Shown piece by piece: positions 27,333-38,254 of a DNA stretch of 64,000 nt. The position numbers and the translations under genes are program-made. Position 1 is the first letter of the stretch, and the number at the start of each line of letters is the position of its first letter. The stretch is from Rathayibacter caricis DSM 15933. Lineage in GTDB: Bacteria; Actinomycetota; Actinomycetes; Actinomycetales; Microbacteriaceae. The stretch covers positions 2,976,001-3,040,000 of the forward strand of contig NZ_PZPL01000001.1 in the NCBI RefSeq assembly GCF_003044275.1, given 5' to 3'. Under the pieces are notes generated by a model, which saw only the letters and a program-made list of their open reading frames with translations, made no database searches and was not told where the DNA came from.

Positions 27333-28460
27333 ATGACCCACATGCTACCCGCCGCCCCCCTCGGGCGGCGGAGCCTCGCCGACGTCCTCCCCGGTGCCCT
27401 CGACGCGGTGCTCGGCGTGCCGGGCGTGTTCGGCGCCCCGAGGGTCGACCGCGTCGTCGTCGTCCTGGTGGACGGGCTGGGGGCGTCGAGCCTGAAGCAG
27501 CGTGCCGGCCACGCCCGCACCCTCGCGCCCGCGCTGACGCGCGCGACGACCATCCCCTCCGGGTTCCCGACGACCACCGCCGCAGCACTCGCCAGTCTCA
27601 CGACGGGGACGCGGCCCGGAGAGCACGGCATGGTGGGGTACCGGGTGCTCGACCGCTCGGCCGACCGCCTCGTCAACCAGCTCTCGGGGTGGGACGCGGG
27701 CATGGTCCCGGAGCTGTGGCAGCCGCGTCCGACGGTCTTCGAGCGGGCGACCGCGGAGCACGTCGCCGCGAGCGTCATCGGCCCGTCGCGGTACGCCAGG
27801 TCGGGCCTGACCCGCGCGATCCTCCGCGGGGCCGAGTACCGGTCGGCCGGCAGCATCGCCGAGCGCTTCGCGGCCGCGCGCGATCTGCTCGACGGCGGTG
27901 GGCGCCGCCTCGTCTACCTGTACGTGCCCGAGCTCGACATGACTTCGCACGCCCGCGGCTGGGAGTCGCCGGAGTGGACCGCCGCCCTCGAGCTCCTCGA
28001 CGGCGAGGTCTCGTCGTTCGTCCGCGGCCTGGGGCCGCGCGAGGCCGCGCTGGTCACGGCCGATCACGGCGTCCTCGACGTCCCTGCCTCCTCCCACGTG
28101 CTCGTCGGAGGACCGCTTCTGGAGGGGGTGCGCCACCTCGCCGGCGAGCCCCGCTGCCTCCAGCTGCACCTGGAGGCCGACGCCGATCTCGGAGCCGTGC
28201 TCGAGCGCTGGCGGGCTGCCGAGGGCGACAGAGCGTGGATCGCCTCGCGCGACGAGGTCGCCGCCAGCGGCTGGTTCGGCGAGGTCGGCCCCGCCGCCGC
28301 CGACCGGATGGGCGACGTGTTCGTCGCAGCCCGGAAGGCGATCGCCTACTACGACGCCGAGGACGCCTCCGGCCGCTCCATGGTCGGCCAGCACGGCTCG
28401 CTCACCCCCGAGGAGACCCAGGTGCCGCTGATCGGCTTCGGAGCCTTCGCGGGCGTCTGA
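27333..28460 (+). CDS. alkaline phosphatase superfamily / nucleotide pyrophosphatase-like enzyme
   Basis: 375 aa from the ATG at 27333. The metal-binding motifs of the alkaline phosphatase superfamily are visible: VVVVLVDGLGASSL with the first Asp, the nucleophile Thr in TTIPSGFPTTTAAALASL, the LDMTSHARGW Asp and His, VTADHGVLDVP with Asp-His, and the last His in VGQHGSLTPEE. This makes a two-zinc phosphodiesterase or phosphatase of the type I phosphodiesterase / nucleotide pyrophosphatase family. No signal peptide is seen, so it is probably cytosolic. It is divergent from parC and convergent with sepH. The physiological substrate is unknown. Confidence 0.8.
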   Translation: MTHMLPAAPLGRRSLADVLPGALDAVLGVPGVFGAPRVDRVVVVLVDGLGASSLKQRAGHARTLAPALTRATTIPSGFPTTTAAALASLTTGTRPGEHGMVGYRVLDRSADRLVNQLSGWDAGMVPELWQPRPTVFERATAEHVAASVIGPSRYARSGLTRAILRGAEYRSAGSIAERFAAARDLLDGGGRRLVYLYVPELDMTSHARGWESPEWTAALELLDGEVSSFVRGLGPREAALVTADHGVLDVPASSHVLVGGPLLEGVRHLAGEPRCLQLHLEADADLGAVLERWRAAEGDRAWIASRDEVAASGWFGEVGPAAADRMGDVFVAARKAIAYYDAEDASGRSMVGQHGSLTPEETQVPLIGFGAFAGV

Positions 28461-28481
28461 CGGGATCCGGCGAGCCGCGCC

Positions 28482-29591
28482 TCAGTCCTCGCTGCGGGCT
28501 CCGAAGACGATCTCGTCCCAGCTCGGCATCGACGCCCGACCCCGGCGGAAGCCGCCGCGGGCGCTCGACGGGGCCTGCTCCTTGGCCGGAGCGGGAGCGG
28601 CGGCGGCGGGCGGTGCCGGGCGCTCGGGCTCGGGGGCCTTCTCGACGACCGGCGCCTCCTGCACGGGCTCCTCGCGCACGCGCAGCGACGATGCGTGATC
28701 GCGCTCGCCCCGACGACGCCGCAGCGCATCGAGCAGATCGGCGGTGTCGTTGAGGTTCCGCTCCCGCTGCTCGGTCGTGGTCGAGACGCGGGGGAGGGTC
28801 GACACCACGCGGGGCGTCTCGGCGAGGGCCGGCTGCGGCTCCGTGTCGGAGGGGCGGACAGCGGTCGGCCGCGCATGCGGCAGGGCCGACGGGCGTCCGG
28901 TCGCGGGGTGCTCGCCGCGGGAGCTCCTCGAGGAGTCGCCCGATCGGGAGAAGGCGTCGGTGTCGAAGCGCGTCGCGAGCTCGTCCACGGCGGCAGGGAT
29001 GACGGCGCGCAGGCGGGGGATGAGGGTCGGCCGGATCTCGCCCTGCTGGGAGAGGGTCGTGGCCTCGGGCGTCAGCGGAGAGAGCAGCGCCTTCCGCGGG
29101 TCGAAGCGCCAGCGCGCGTCGTGGTCGATCTCGTCCGAGCGGAACAGGAGCTTGACGACCCAGCCGTCCTCCTCCTTCCAGCTCGACCACTGCTCGCCCT
29201 CGGCGCCCAGGGAGGCGAGGCGCTCCCGGATGACGTCGCCGAACGGCGTGCCCTCCTCGAGGGGATCCGGGTCGGCGCTCGTGTAGACGCGCACGGAGAG
29301 TGCGGAGGCGACGACGTGCTCGCGCTCGGCGGTCACGGGGCCCTCGAAGCGCTGCACGTGCTCGAGCGAGGCGCCGGTGAGCTCGGCGACCTCTTCGGGG
29401 GAGAGCCCCGAGCGGATGTGGGCCTGGATCTCGCGGGGCGAGACGCGCGTCTCGCGCGGCGGCAGGGAGTGCACGCGCGGGCGGAGCTGGCTCTGCAGCG
29501 TCTCGTCGATCCGCACCGAGAACCGTTCGCCTCCGTCGGAGACGAGGACGAGCGATCCGCTCTCGACGCCGATCACCTTCAGTTCCATCAT
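28482..29591 (-). CDS. sepH: SepH-like cell-division regulator (DUF3071)
   Basis: 369 aa from the ATG at 29591, which has AGGAGG about 9 bases upstream. The N-terminal DUF3071 domain (residues 1-170, MMELKVIGVESGSLVLVSDG) contains a helix-turn-helix (REIQAHIRSGLSPEEVAELTG). A long disordered region rich in Arg, Pro, Glu and Ala follows, ending in the conserved C-terminal motif RRGRASMPSWDEIVFGARSED. In streptomycetes and mycobacteria SepH binds FtsZ and stimulates its assembly at the septum. Both the N-terminal domain and the conserved MPSWDEI tail are seen. The gene is convergent with the phosphatase-like gene. Confidence 0.9.
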   Translation of the reverse strand: MMELKVIGVESGSLVLVSDGGERFSVRIDETLQSQLRPRVHSLPPRETRVSPREIQAHIRSGLSPEEVAELTGASLEHVQRFEGPVTAEREHVVASALSVRVYTSADPDPLEEGTPFGDVIRERLASLGAEGEQWSSWKEEDGWVVKLLFRSDEIDHDARWRFDPRKALLSPLTPEATTLSQQGEIRPTLIPRLRAVIPAAVDELATRFDTDAFSRSGDSSRSSRGEHPATGRPSALPHARPTAVRPSDTEPQPALAETPRVVSTLPRVSTTTEQRERNLNDTADLLDALRRRRGERDHASSLRVREEPVQEAPVVEKAPEPERPAPPAAAAPAPAKEQAPSSARGGFRRGRASMPSWDEIVFGARSED

Positions 29592-29805
29592 CGTGCGGGA
29601 CCTCCTTCTGGACGCGAACGGGGCAAGGATGACACGGGTTGCGCCCGATGCCCGGGAATACCGCGGGCGGGTCGAAAGTTGGGCCGGACGAGGGCGCTGA
29701 CAGGCGGTGTCAACCACGGATCCATTTGGTTTGCGAATCGATACGTCTTGATGCACACTGTCCCCGCCGATTTGTTGAACAGCTGAATATAAGAAGTGGA
29801 TGGGA
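29592..29805. promoter_or_regulatory. divergent promoter region sepH / DUF4193 gene
   Basis: 214 bases without a gene between sepH and the DUF4193 gene, which are divergent. A -10-like TATAAG at 29788-29793 lies 12 bases before the DUF4193 ATG at 29806, so that transcript may have a very short leader. No matching -35 was found at 17 bases upstream. The segment 29719-29780 is AT-richer than average for the window. sepH has an AGGAGG ribosome-binding site here. Confidence 0.4.
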
Positions 29806-30099
29806 ATGGCTACGGACTACGACGCCCCCCGCAAGACCGATGACGACTCCGAGTCGATCGAGGCCCTGAAGGAGCGAGTCCCCGACAAGATGTCCGGAGT
29901 CGTCGACGTCGATGACGCCGACAACCCGGGCGGATTCGAACTGCCCGGAGCCGATCTCTCCGACCTCGATCTGGACGTCGTGGTCCTTCCGCCCCAGGCG
30001 GACGAATTCACGTGCGTGAGCTGCTTCCTCGTGAAGCACCGCTCTCAGATCGACCACGAGGAGAAGCTGGGACCGATCTGCCTGGAGTGCGCCGCTTAG
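29806..30099 (+). CDS. DUF4193 family protein
   Basis: 97 aa from the ATG at 29806, the usual family start (MATDYDAPRKTDDDSESIEA). The N-terminal part is acidic and probably unstructured. The C-terminal part has two Cys pairs (FTCVSCFLVKHRSQ and GPICLECAA), a likely zinc ribbon. DUF4193 is restricted to actinobacteria and is often encoded near the DUF3093 and dut genes, as here; its role is unknown. The gene overlaps the DUF3093 gene tail to tail by four bases. Confidence 0.92.
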   Translation: MATDYDAPRKTDDDSESIEALKERVPDKMSGVVDVDDADNPGGFELPGADLSDLDLDVVVLPPQADEFTCVSCFLVKHRSQIDHEEKLGPICLECAA

Positions 30100-30569
30100 G
30101 CCTCTCCACGCTCCGAAGGACGACCTCTCCGTCGCCGTGATCCCCGGATCGCGGCGACGATGTCGTTCGGGCGGCGACTCGACAGCAGCCAGTACGGCGT
30201 CGGGTCCTCAGGGTCCTCGATCGGCACCCGCACCACGTCCCGCACCCACCCGCGGATCACGAGGTACGCCCGCGCGTCCAGCCGCGGCCCCCGCTCCGCG
30301 AACGCCTGCTGCCCCGTGTGGGTCGTCGGCTCGCCCACGAGCTCCAGCGGGATGTGCGCCCGCCCGGCCCGGAGCTCCCCGTCGACGACCTCGATCACGG
30401 GCGAGAGCGCGAGCAGGGCGCCGATCGTCCCTCCGTACAGCACGAGTGCGACGACGACGCCGACGACCGGATCGATCGGCGCGAAGACCAGGATGCTGGC
30501 GGGGATCACGAGGGCTGTGGAGACGAAGAGCCACGGCGCGGGCCAGAGCCTCTCCCGGTAGGACTGCAT
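30096..30569 (-). CDS. DUF3093 family membrane protein
   Basis: 157 aa. Two membrane helices, at about residues 13-30 (LFVSTALVIPASILVFAP) and 35-58 (VGVVVALVLYGGTIGALLALSP), are followed by a compact cytosolic or external domain with the family motif ARAYLVIRGWVRDVVRVPI and DPTPYWLLSSRRP, and a basic tail. DUF3093 is an actinobacterial family of unknown function. It lies opposite to the DUF4193 gene and divergent from dut, with 38 bases between the starts, so the promoters of dut and this gene overlap. The ATG at 30569 is the family start. Confidence 0.9.
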   Translation of the reverse strand: MQSYRERLWPAPWLFVSTALVIPASILVFAPIDPVVGVVVALVLYGGTIGALLALSPVIEVVDGELRAGRAHIPLELVGEPTTHTGQQAFAERGPRLDARAYLVIRGWVRDVVRVPIEDPEDPTPYWLLSSRRPNDIVAAIRGSRRRRGRPSERGEA

Positions 30570-30607
30570 GTCCCTATTGCACCAGACAACTGGTCTACCC
30601 TCGTCAC

Positions 30608-31075
30608 GTGAACGAATCCGTCGACGTCCCGATCCGCGCGGACAGCATCCCCGGCTACGCGCACCCCGGAGACGCCGGAGCAGATCTGCGAGCGAGCGAG
30701 GACGTGGTCGTCGCCCCCGGTCGGCGAGCCAGCGTCGGCACCGGAGTGTCCATCGCCCTCCCGGACGGCCACGTCGGCTTCGTCGTCCCGCGCAGCGGGC
30801 TGGCCTTCAAGCACGGCATCACCATCGTCAACGCCCCCGGCACCATCGACGCCGGCTACCGGGGCGAGATCCGCGTCGCGCTCCTCAACACCGATGCGGA
30901 GCAGGCCTACCGCGTCTCGGCGGGCGACCGGATCGCGCAGCTCGTGATCGTCCCCGTCGTCCGCGCGCGCTTCACCCCGGTCGACGAGCTGCCCGACTCC
31001 GTCCGCGGACTCGGCGGCTTCGGATCGACCGGCTACGACGCCTCCACGACCAGCACTCCGAAGGAGAACGCATGA
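30608..31075 (+). CDS. dut: dUTP diphosphatase
   Basis: 155 aa from the GTG at 30608. The five trimeric dUTPase motifs are visible: AHPGDAGADLRA (1), PRSGLAFKHG (2), NAPGTIDAGYRGEI (3), GDRIAQLVI (4) and RGLGGFGSTG (5, the flexible C-terminal arm). It hydrolyses dUTP to dUMP and diphosphate, keeping uracil out of DNA and feeding thymidylate synthesis. Its stop overlaps the ATG of the DUF3710 gene (ATGA), so they are co-translated, and the DUF3159 gene follows. This dut-DUF3710-DUF3159 order is a conserved actinobacterial cluster. Confidence 0.97.
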   Translation: MNESVDVPIRADSIPGYAHPGDAGADLRASEDVVVAPGRRASVGTGVSIALPDGHVGFVVPRSGLAFKHGITIVNAPGTIDAGYRGEIRVALLNTDAEQAYRVSAGDRIAQLVIVPVVRARFTPVDELPDSVRGLGGFGSTGYDASTTSTPKENA

Positions 31076-31701
31076 GCGACATCCAGGCAGCGACCGGCTC
31101 GGACGCGCCCGCCGAGACCGTCGAGCAGGACTTCGAGAAGTCCGCTCCCGAGGATCGCGCGGAGGCGGGGCCCCTCGACGAGCGCGAGGCCAACCCGGTC
31201 CGTCCCTACATCGACCTCGGCGGAGTGAAGGTGCTCCCGCGCGAGGGCATGCACATCCGCCTCGAAGTCGAGGAGGGGACGAAGCGGGTCATCGCCGTCG
31301 GCCTCGACTACGCCGGCTCGACCCTGCAGGTGCAGCCGTTCGCCGCACCGCGCTCGTCCGGACTGTGGCACGAGATCCGCGGTCAGATCGCCGACCAGGT
31401 CGCCAAGCAGGGCGGTCGCACCGCCGAGCGGGAGGGCGTCTTCGGACCCGAGCTCGTCGCGCAGCTCCCGATCGCGGGAGGGGAGTCGCGCGTCGCCCGC
31501 TTCGTCGGCGTCGACGGTCCCCGCTGGTTCCTGCGCGGAGTGATCGCCGGCGCGGGTGCGGTGAACCAAGAGGCGGCCGCCGCGGTGGAGGACCTGTTCC
31601 GCAGCATCGTCGTCGTCCGCGGCTCCGGCCCCATGCCTCCCCGCGACCTGATCCCGCTCAAGGTCCCCACCGGCGGGCAGACCCAGCAGAGCGCGAGCTG
31701 A
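31072..31701 (+). CDS. DUF3710 family protein
   Basis: 209 aa. The acidic N-terminus (residues 1-40) is followed by the DUF3710 domain: VRPYIDLGGVKVLPREGM, VEEGTKRVIAVGLDYAGSTL, LWHEIRGQIADQVAKQGG and RWFLRGVIAGAGA. No catalytic residues or membrane segments are evident. DUF3710 is nearly always next to dut in actinobacteria; its role is unknown. The ATG at 31072 overlaps the dut stop by four bases, and a strong GAAGGAGAACGC ribosome-binding site lies just upstream. It is followed after five bases by the DUF3159 gene. Confidence 0.93.
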   Translation: MSDIQAATGSDAPAETVEQDFEKSAPEDRAEAGPLDEREANPVRPYIDLGGVKVLPREGMHIRLEVEEGTKRVIAVGLDYAGSTLQVQPFAAPRSSGLWHEIRGQIADQVAKQGGRTAEREGVFGPELVAQLPIAGGESRVARFVGVDGPRWFLRGVIAGAGAVNQEAAAAVEDLFRSIVVVRGSGPMPPRDLIPLKVPTGGQTQQSAS

Positions 31702-31706
31702 CCCGC

Positions 31707-32462
31707 ATGGAGCAGAGCCCGTCCGAGGAGCGGCCGGGGGAGCCCGAGGCTCCCCGACCCGAGGTGGGCGAGGCGATCGCGCAGGCCGCGCGGCGCTCGG
31801 CCCTCGGAGCCGTCGCCGACGGCGAGCCGTTCGACGGCCGCGCGCTGCTGCGCTCGATGGGCGGGGTGCGCGGGATCCTCGAGGCCGTCGTGCCCGGAGT
31901 CGCCTTCGTCCTCCTCTTCACGATCACCGGCGAGCTCGTGCTCTCGCTCGTCGCGTCGGTCGGCCTGGCGGTCGCCTTCACCGTCGCCAGGATCCTCGGT
32001 CGGACACCCGTGATCCAGGCCGTGGGCGGACTGCTCGGCGTCGTCGTGTCGGCGGTGCTCGCGCTGGTCACCGGACGCGCGGTCGACAACTTCGTGCCGG
32101 GGCTGATCACCAACCTGGTCTACGGCGCGGTCTTCCTGGTGTCCGTGCTCGTGCGGTGGCCGCTGATCGGAGTGGCCGCCGGCTACCTGATGGGCGAGGG
32201 CACCGCGTGGCGGGACGACAAGCGCAAGCGCCGCCTCTTCGCCGCGCTGACGCTCGCCTGGGCCGGACTGTTCCTGCTCCGCCTCGCGGTGCAGTACCCG
32301 CTGTTCCTCGCCGAGGACACGACTGCGCTCGGCACGTGGAAGCTCGTGCTCGGCCTTCCGCTCTACGCGCCGCTGCTGGTGCTCACCGTGCTCGCCGTGC
32401 GCGCCGAGTACCGCGGCGCTCGGGAGCGCGCGGACGAGGGAACCGCCGCGCCGCGTGCGTGA
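31707..32462 (+). CDS. DUF3159 family membrane protein
   Basis: 251 aa from the ATG at 31707. Six or so membrane helices, the first at about residues 60-80 (VVPGVAFVLLFTITGELVL). The conserved block FVPGLITNLVYGAVFLVS lies in the middle, and LMGEGTAWRDDKRKRRLF forms a cytosolic loop. DUF3159 members resemble intracellular septation A-type membrane proteins (VC0807 family) but their role is unknown. It is the third gene of the dut operon, five bases after the DUF3710 gene. The C-terminus is charged and cytosolic. Confidence 0.9.
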   Translation: MEQSPSEERPGEPEAPRPEVGEAIAQAARRSALGAVADGEPFDGRALLRSMGGVRGILEAVVPGVAFVLLFTITGELVLSLVASVGLAVAFTVARILGRTPVIQAVGGLLGVVVSAVLALVTGRAVDNFVPGLITNLVYGAVFLVSVLVRWPLIGVAAGYLMGEGTAWRDDKRKRRLFAALTLAWAGLFLLRLAVQYPLFLAEDTTALGTWKLVLGLPLYAPLLVLTVLAVRAEYRGARERADEGTAAPRA

Positions 32463-32487
32463 CGGCTGCTCCGTACACGTAGAATTG

Positions 32488-32501
32488 TCTCGACGTCGAG
32501 A
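32488..32501. promoter_or_regulatory. perfect palindrome in the acnA promoter region
   Basis: TCTCGACGTCGAGA, a 14-base perfect palindrome, lies 169 bases before the acnA start in an AT-rich context (agaattg before, taaatag after). Its location in the only non-coding upstream stretch of acnA, next to a -10-like TAAATA at 32503-32508, fits an operator for a dimeric regulator. The regulator is not identified. Further down the leader there are small hairpins at about 32546-32563 (GGTGCG / CGCACC) and 32572-32586 (CCTCC / GGAGG). Confidence 0.5.
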
Positions 32502-32669
32502 TAAATAGCTCCCGTTCGCCGCGCGCTCCGATGCGCCGTGCAGCGGGTGCGACGACGCACCGGTGTTAGGTCCTCCTTGGTGGAGGCCGCTCTGCGCGGT
32601 CGCCAAGATGGACTCGGATATGTGGGTCCGCCCGTCGGCGGGATCCACGTCAGCGAAGGAGAGGGCGAC

Positions 32670-35483
<2,814 letters not shown>

Positions 35484-35490
35484 CGCCGAC

Positions 35491-35531
35491 ACGGTTGTGC
35501 GCCTCCCCGCAAGGGGGAGGCGCACAGCCGT
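35491..35531 (+). terminator. terminator hairpin after acnA
   Basis: A 13-base perfect stem, TGTGCGCCTCCCC (35496-35508) and GGGGAGGCGCACA (35514-35526), with a 5-base loop. It extends to 18 pairs with one T-G wobble (35491-35531). It begins eight bases after the acnA stop and lies 70 bases before dxs. No T-run follows. The stem is strong enough to stop transcription and separate acnA from dxs. Confidence 0.8.
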
Positions 35532-35600
35532 TCCCGGGGGCCGCGTGCGTAGACTCGGGAGACGTCCACTCCCTCTCATCGACCCCGGAAGGCGGCGCGA

Positions 35601-37541
35601 ATGGCTGTTCTCGAGACCATCGGCGGACCGCGCGACCTCGATCGCCTGACCCGCACCGAGCTCGAGGCCCTGGCGCAGGAGATCCGGGACTTCCTGGTGC
35701 GCGAGGTCTCGAAGACCGGCGGGCACCTCGGTCCGAACCTCGGGGTCGTCGAGACCACGATCGCGATCCACCGGGTCTTCGATTCGCCGCGCGACGCGAT
35801 CATCTTCGACACGGGGCACCAGTCGTACGTCCACAAGCTGCTGACCGGACGGCAGGACTTCTCGGGCCTGCGCCAGCGCGGCGGCCTCGCCGGCTACCCG
35901 CAGCGCTCGGAGTCGCCGCACGACATCGTCGAGAGCTCGCACGCCTCGAGCTCGCTCTCGTGGGCCGACGGCATCTCGCGCGCCTTCACCATGACCGGTC
36001 AGACCGATCGCCACGTCGTCGCGGTCGTCGGCGACGGCGCCCTCACGGGCGGCATGACCTGGGAGGCGCTGAACAACATCAGCGACGACAACGCGCGCGG
36101 TCTCGTCATCGTCGTCAACGACAACGGCCGCTCCTACGCGCCCACGATCGGCGGCATGGCGCGGTTCCTCAACGGCGTGCGCACGAAGCGCAGCTACCGC
36201 ACCCTGCACCGGGGCTCGCGTGCCGTGTCGGAGCGCCTGGGCAGCCCGGCCGCCGCCGTGTACCGCGGCGTGCGCGGGGGCCTCCACGGCTTCCTCAGCC
36301 GCTTCATCAACAACGAGGCGCTGTACTCCAACCTCGACATCAAGTACCTCGGCCCGATCGACGGGCACGACGTGACCGCGATGGAGGAGGCGCTGCAGCA
36401 GGCCAAGGACTACGGCCAGCCCGTCATCGTCCACGCGATCACCCAGAAGGGCAAGGGGTTCGGCCCGGCGGTCAAGGACCTCGCCGACCAGTTCCACGCG
36501 GTCGGCCAGATCGACCCCGAGACCGGCGAGCCTCTCGCGGCTCCGGGAGCCCAGTCGTGGACCTCGGTGTTCGCCGACGAGATCGTCGCCCTCGCCGACG
36601 AGGACGCGACGATCGTCGGCATCACCGCCGCGATGCTCCGACCCGTCGGGCTGCACAAGATGGCCGAGAAGCACCCGGACCGCGTCTTCGACGTCGGCAT
36701 CGCGGAGCAGCACGCGGTCACCTCCGCGGCGGGGCTCGCCTTCGGCGGTCTCCACCCCGTCGTCGCCCTCTACGCGACCTTCGTCAACCGCGCCTTCGAC
36801 CAGGTGCTGATGGATGTGGCGCTGCACCGCGCCGGAGTGACATTCGTGCTCGACCGTGCCGGGGTGACGGGGCCGGACGGTCCGAGCCATCACGGCATGT
36901 GGGATCTCGCGATCCTGCAGGTCGTGCCGAACATCCGGCTGTCGGCGCCGCGCGATTCCGTCCGCCTCTGCGAGGAGCTGCGCGAGGCCGTCGGCGTCAC
37001 CGATGCCCCGACCGTCGTGCGCTTCTCGAAGGGCAACGTCGGCGAGGAGATCGAGGCCCTCGAGCGGCTGTCCGACGGCGTCGACGTGCTCTCGCGCGCC
37101 GAGCGTCAGGACGTGCTGATCGTCACCGTCGGCCCCATGGCGACGATGGGTCTGGACGTCGCGCGCCGCCTCGCGGCGCAGGGCATCGGCGCCACGGTCG
37201 TCGACCCGCGCTGGGTCGTCCCCGTGCCCGCCAGCATCATCGAGCTCGCCCGCGACCACCGACTCGTCATCTCGATCGAGGACGGCGTCCGCGTGGGCGG
37301 CATCGGCACCCGCATCCGCCAGGACCTGCGGGAGGCCGGTGTCGACACCGCGGTGACCGAGCTCGGCCTGCCGGATCAGTTCCTCGACCATGCGAAGCGC
37401 GAAGAGATCCTGGAGGACGTGGGGCTCACCCCGCAACACATCGCGCGCGACGTCGTGGCCCAGGTCCTCGGCAGCAAGATCCCCGTGGCGCGCCCGCTGC
37501 CCGAAGAGGCCGAGGCGCACGACGAGGCCCGCACCGACTGA
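35601..37541 (+). CDS. dxs: 1-deoxy-D-xylulose-5-phosphate synthase
   Basis: 646 aa. The first enzyme of the MEP isoprenoid pathway: joins pyruvate and glyceraldehyde-3-phosphate with thiamine diphosphate. Motifs seen are the TPP-binding [16 protein letters not shown], the His in [14 protein letters not shown], the transketolase Glu in [16 protein letters not shown], and the C-terminal transketolase-like domain. Full family length. Start MAVLETIGG at the ATG at 35601. It has its own upstream region after the acnA terminator and is followed by an unrelated convergent reductase gene. The isoprenoids may feed quinone or carotenoid synthesis and the UbiA-type enzyme encoded later in the window. 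Confidence 0.97.
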   Translation: MAVLETIGGPRDLDRLTRTELEALAQEIRDFLVREVSKTGGHLGPNLGVVETTIAIHRVFDSPRDAIIFDTGHQSYVHKLLTGRQDFSGLRQRGGLAGYPQRSESPHDIVESSHASSSLSWADGISRAFTMTGQTDRHVVAVVGDGALTGGMTWEALNNISDDNARGLVIVVNDNGRSYAPTIGGMARFLNGVRTKRSYRTLHRGSRAVSERLGSPAAAVYRGVRGGLHGFLSRFINNEALYSNLDIKYLGPIDGHDVTAMEEALQQAKDYGQPVIVHAITQKGKGFGPAVKDLADQFHAVGQIDPETGEPLAAPGAQSWTSVFADEIVALADEDATIVGITAAMLRPVGLHKMAEKHPDRVFDVGIAEQHAVTSAAGLAFGGLHPVVALYATFVNRAFDQVLMDVALHRAGVTFVLDRAGVTGPDGPSHHGMWDLAILQVVPNIRLSAPRDSVRLCEELREAVGVTDAPTVVRFSKGNVGEEIEALERLSDGVDVLSRAERQDVLIVTVGPMATMGLDVARRLAAQGIGATVVDPRWVVPVPASIIELARDHRLVISIEDGVRVGGIGTRIRQDLREAGVDTAVTELGLPDQFLDHAKREEILEDVGLTPQHIARDVVAQVLGSKIPVARPLPEEAEAHDEARTD

Positions 37542-37562
37542 CGAGGCCTGTCGCAGGACCGA

Positions 37563-38084
37563 TCAGAGCCGGTAGACGAGCTCGATCGCTCCGCCCGAGA
37601 ACGGTGTCGTGCCGACGAGCTCGAACGGCTCGGTGCGGCGCATCGGCAGCAGCGGCCGACCGCTCCCGAGCACGACGGGCATGATCGTGACCCGCATCTC
37701 GTCCAGCGCTCCGATCTCGGCGAGGCCGGCTGCGACGCCGCCTCCGCCGACGACCCAGACGTCGCGACCGCCGGCGGATCCGCGGATCGCGGGGAGCAGC
37801 TCGGCGAGGCCGCCGGAGGCGAAGCGCACCTCGCCGCCCTCGGGCTGCGGTCGGTCGGCGGAGGTCAGCACCCAGGCGGGGAGCTCGTACGGCCAGGCGC
37901 CCTCGCGACGGACGAACTCGTAGGTCGTGGAGCCCATCACCACCGCGCCGACCGTCTCGAGGAACCGGTCGTAGTGCTCCTGGAAGGCCTCGAAGCCGAA
38001 CTGGAGGAGCCACTCGAGGCCGTCGTCGGAGTCGGCGATGAAGCCGTCGAGGGAGGAGGCGACGGAGTAGACGATGCGGGTCAT
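37563..38084 (-). CDS. dihydrofolate reductase-like (RibD C-terminal fold) protein
   Basis: 173 aa. A RibD-C/DHFR-fold single-domain protein: YSVASSLDGFIADSDDGLEW at the N-terminus, VVMGSTTYEFVRREG, and DVWVVGGGGVAAGLAEIGAL near the C-terminus, with the NADPH-binding GGGG loop. Family members reduce pterin or pyrimidine-like substrates with NADPH; the actual substrate is unknown, and it is not a proper FolA. Start at the ATG at 38084. It is convergent with dxs and stands alone between dxs and the fadB terminator. Confidence 0.85.
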   Translation of the reverse strand: MTRIVYSVASSLDGFIADSDDGLEWLLQFGFEAFQEHYDRFLETVGAVVMGSTTYEFVRREGAWPYELPAWVLTSADRPQPEGGEVRFASGGLAELLPAIRGSAGGRDVWVVGGGGVAAGLAEIGALDEMRVTIMPVVLGSGRPLLPMRRTEPFELVGTTPFSGGAIELVYRL

Positions 38085-38178
38085 GCGGGGAGGCTAGACC
38101 GGACGTCCGACACGGGCCGAAGATCCGACTCCGTCGTTCGCGGCAGGATCGCCGGCGACCGGGGACGACGCCGGCACA

Positions 38179-38216
38179 CGGGAACCGGCGGCTCCGGTGA
38201 GCCGGACCGGTTCCCG
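38179..38216 (-). terminator. hairpin after the fadB-like gene
   Basis: CGGGAACCGG (38179-38188) pairs with CCGGTTCCCG (38207-38216). The inner part continues as CGGCTC / GAGCCG around a four-base loop, with a two-base bulge, giving 16 pairs. It lies 38 bases beyond the stop of the fadB-like gene and upstream of the reductase gene at 38084. Probably ends fadB transcription. Confidence 0.65.
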
Positions 38217-38254
38217 CGAACCGGAGGTCGTCCTGCCGACCGCGGACGCGACCG

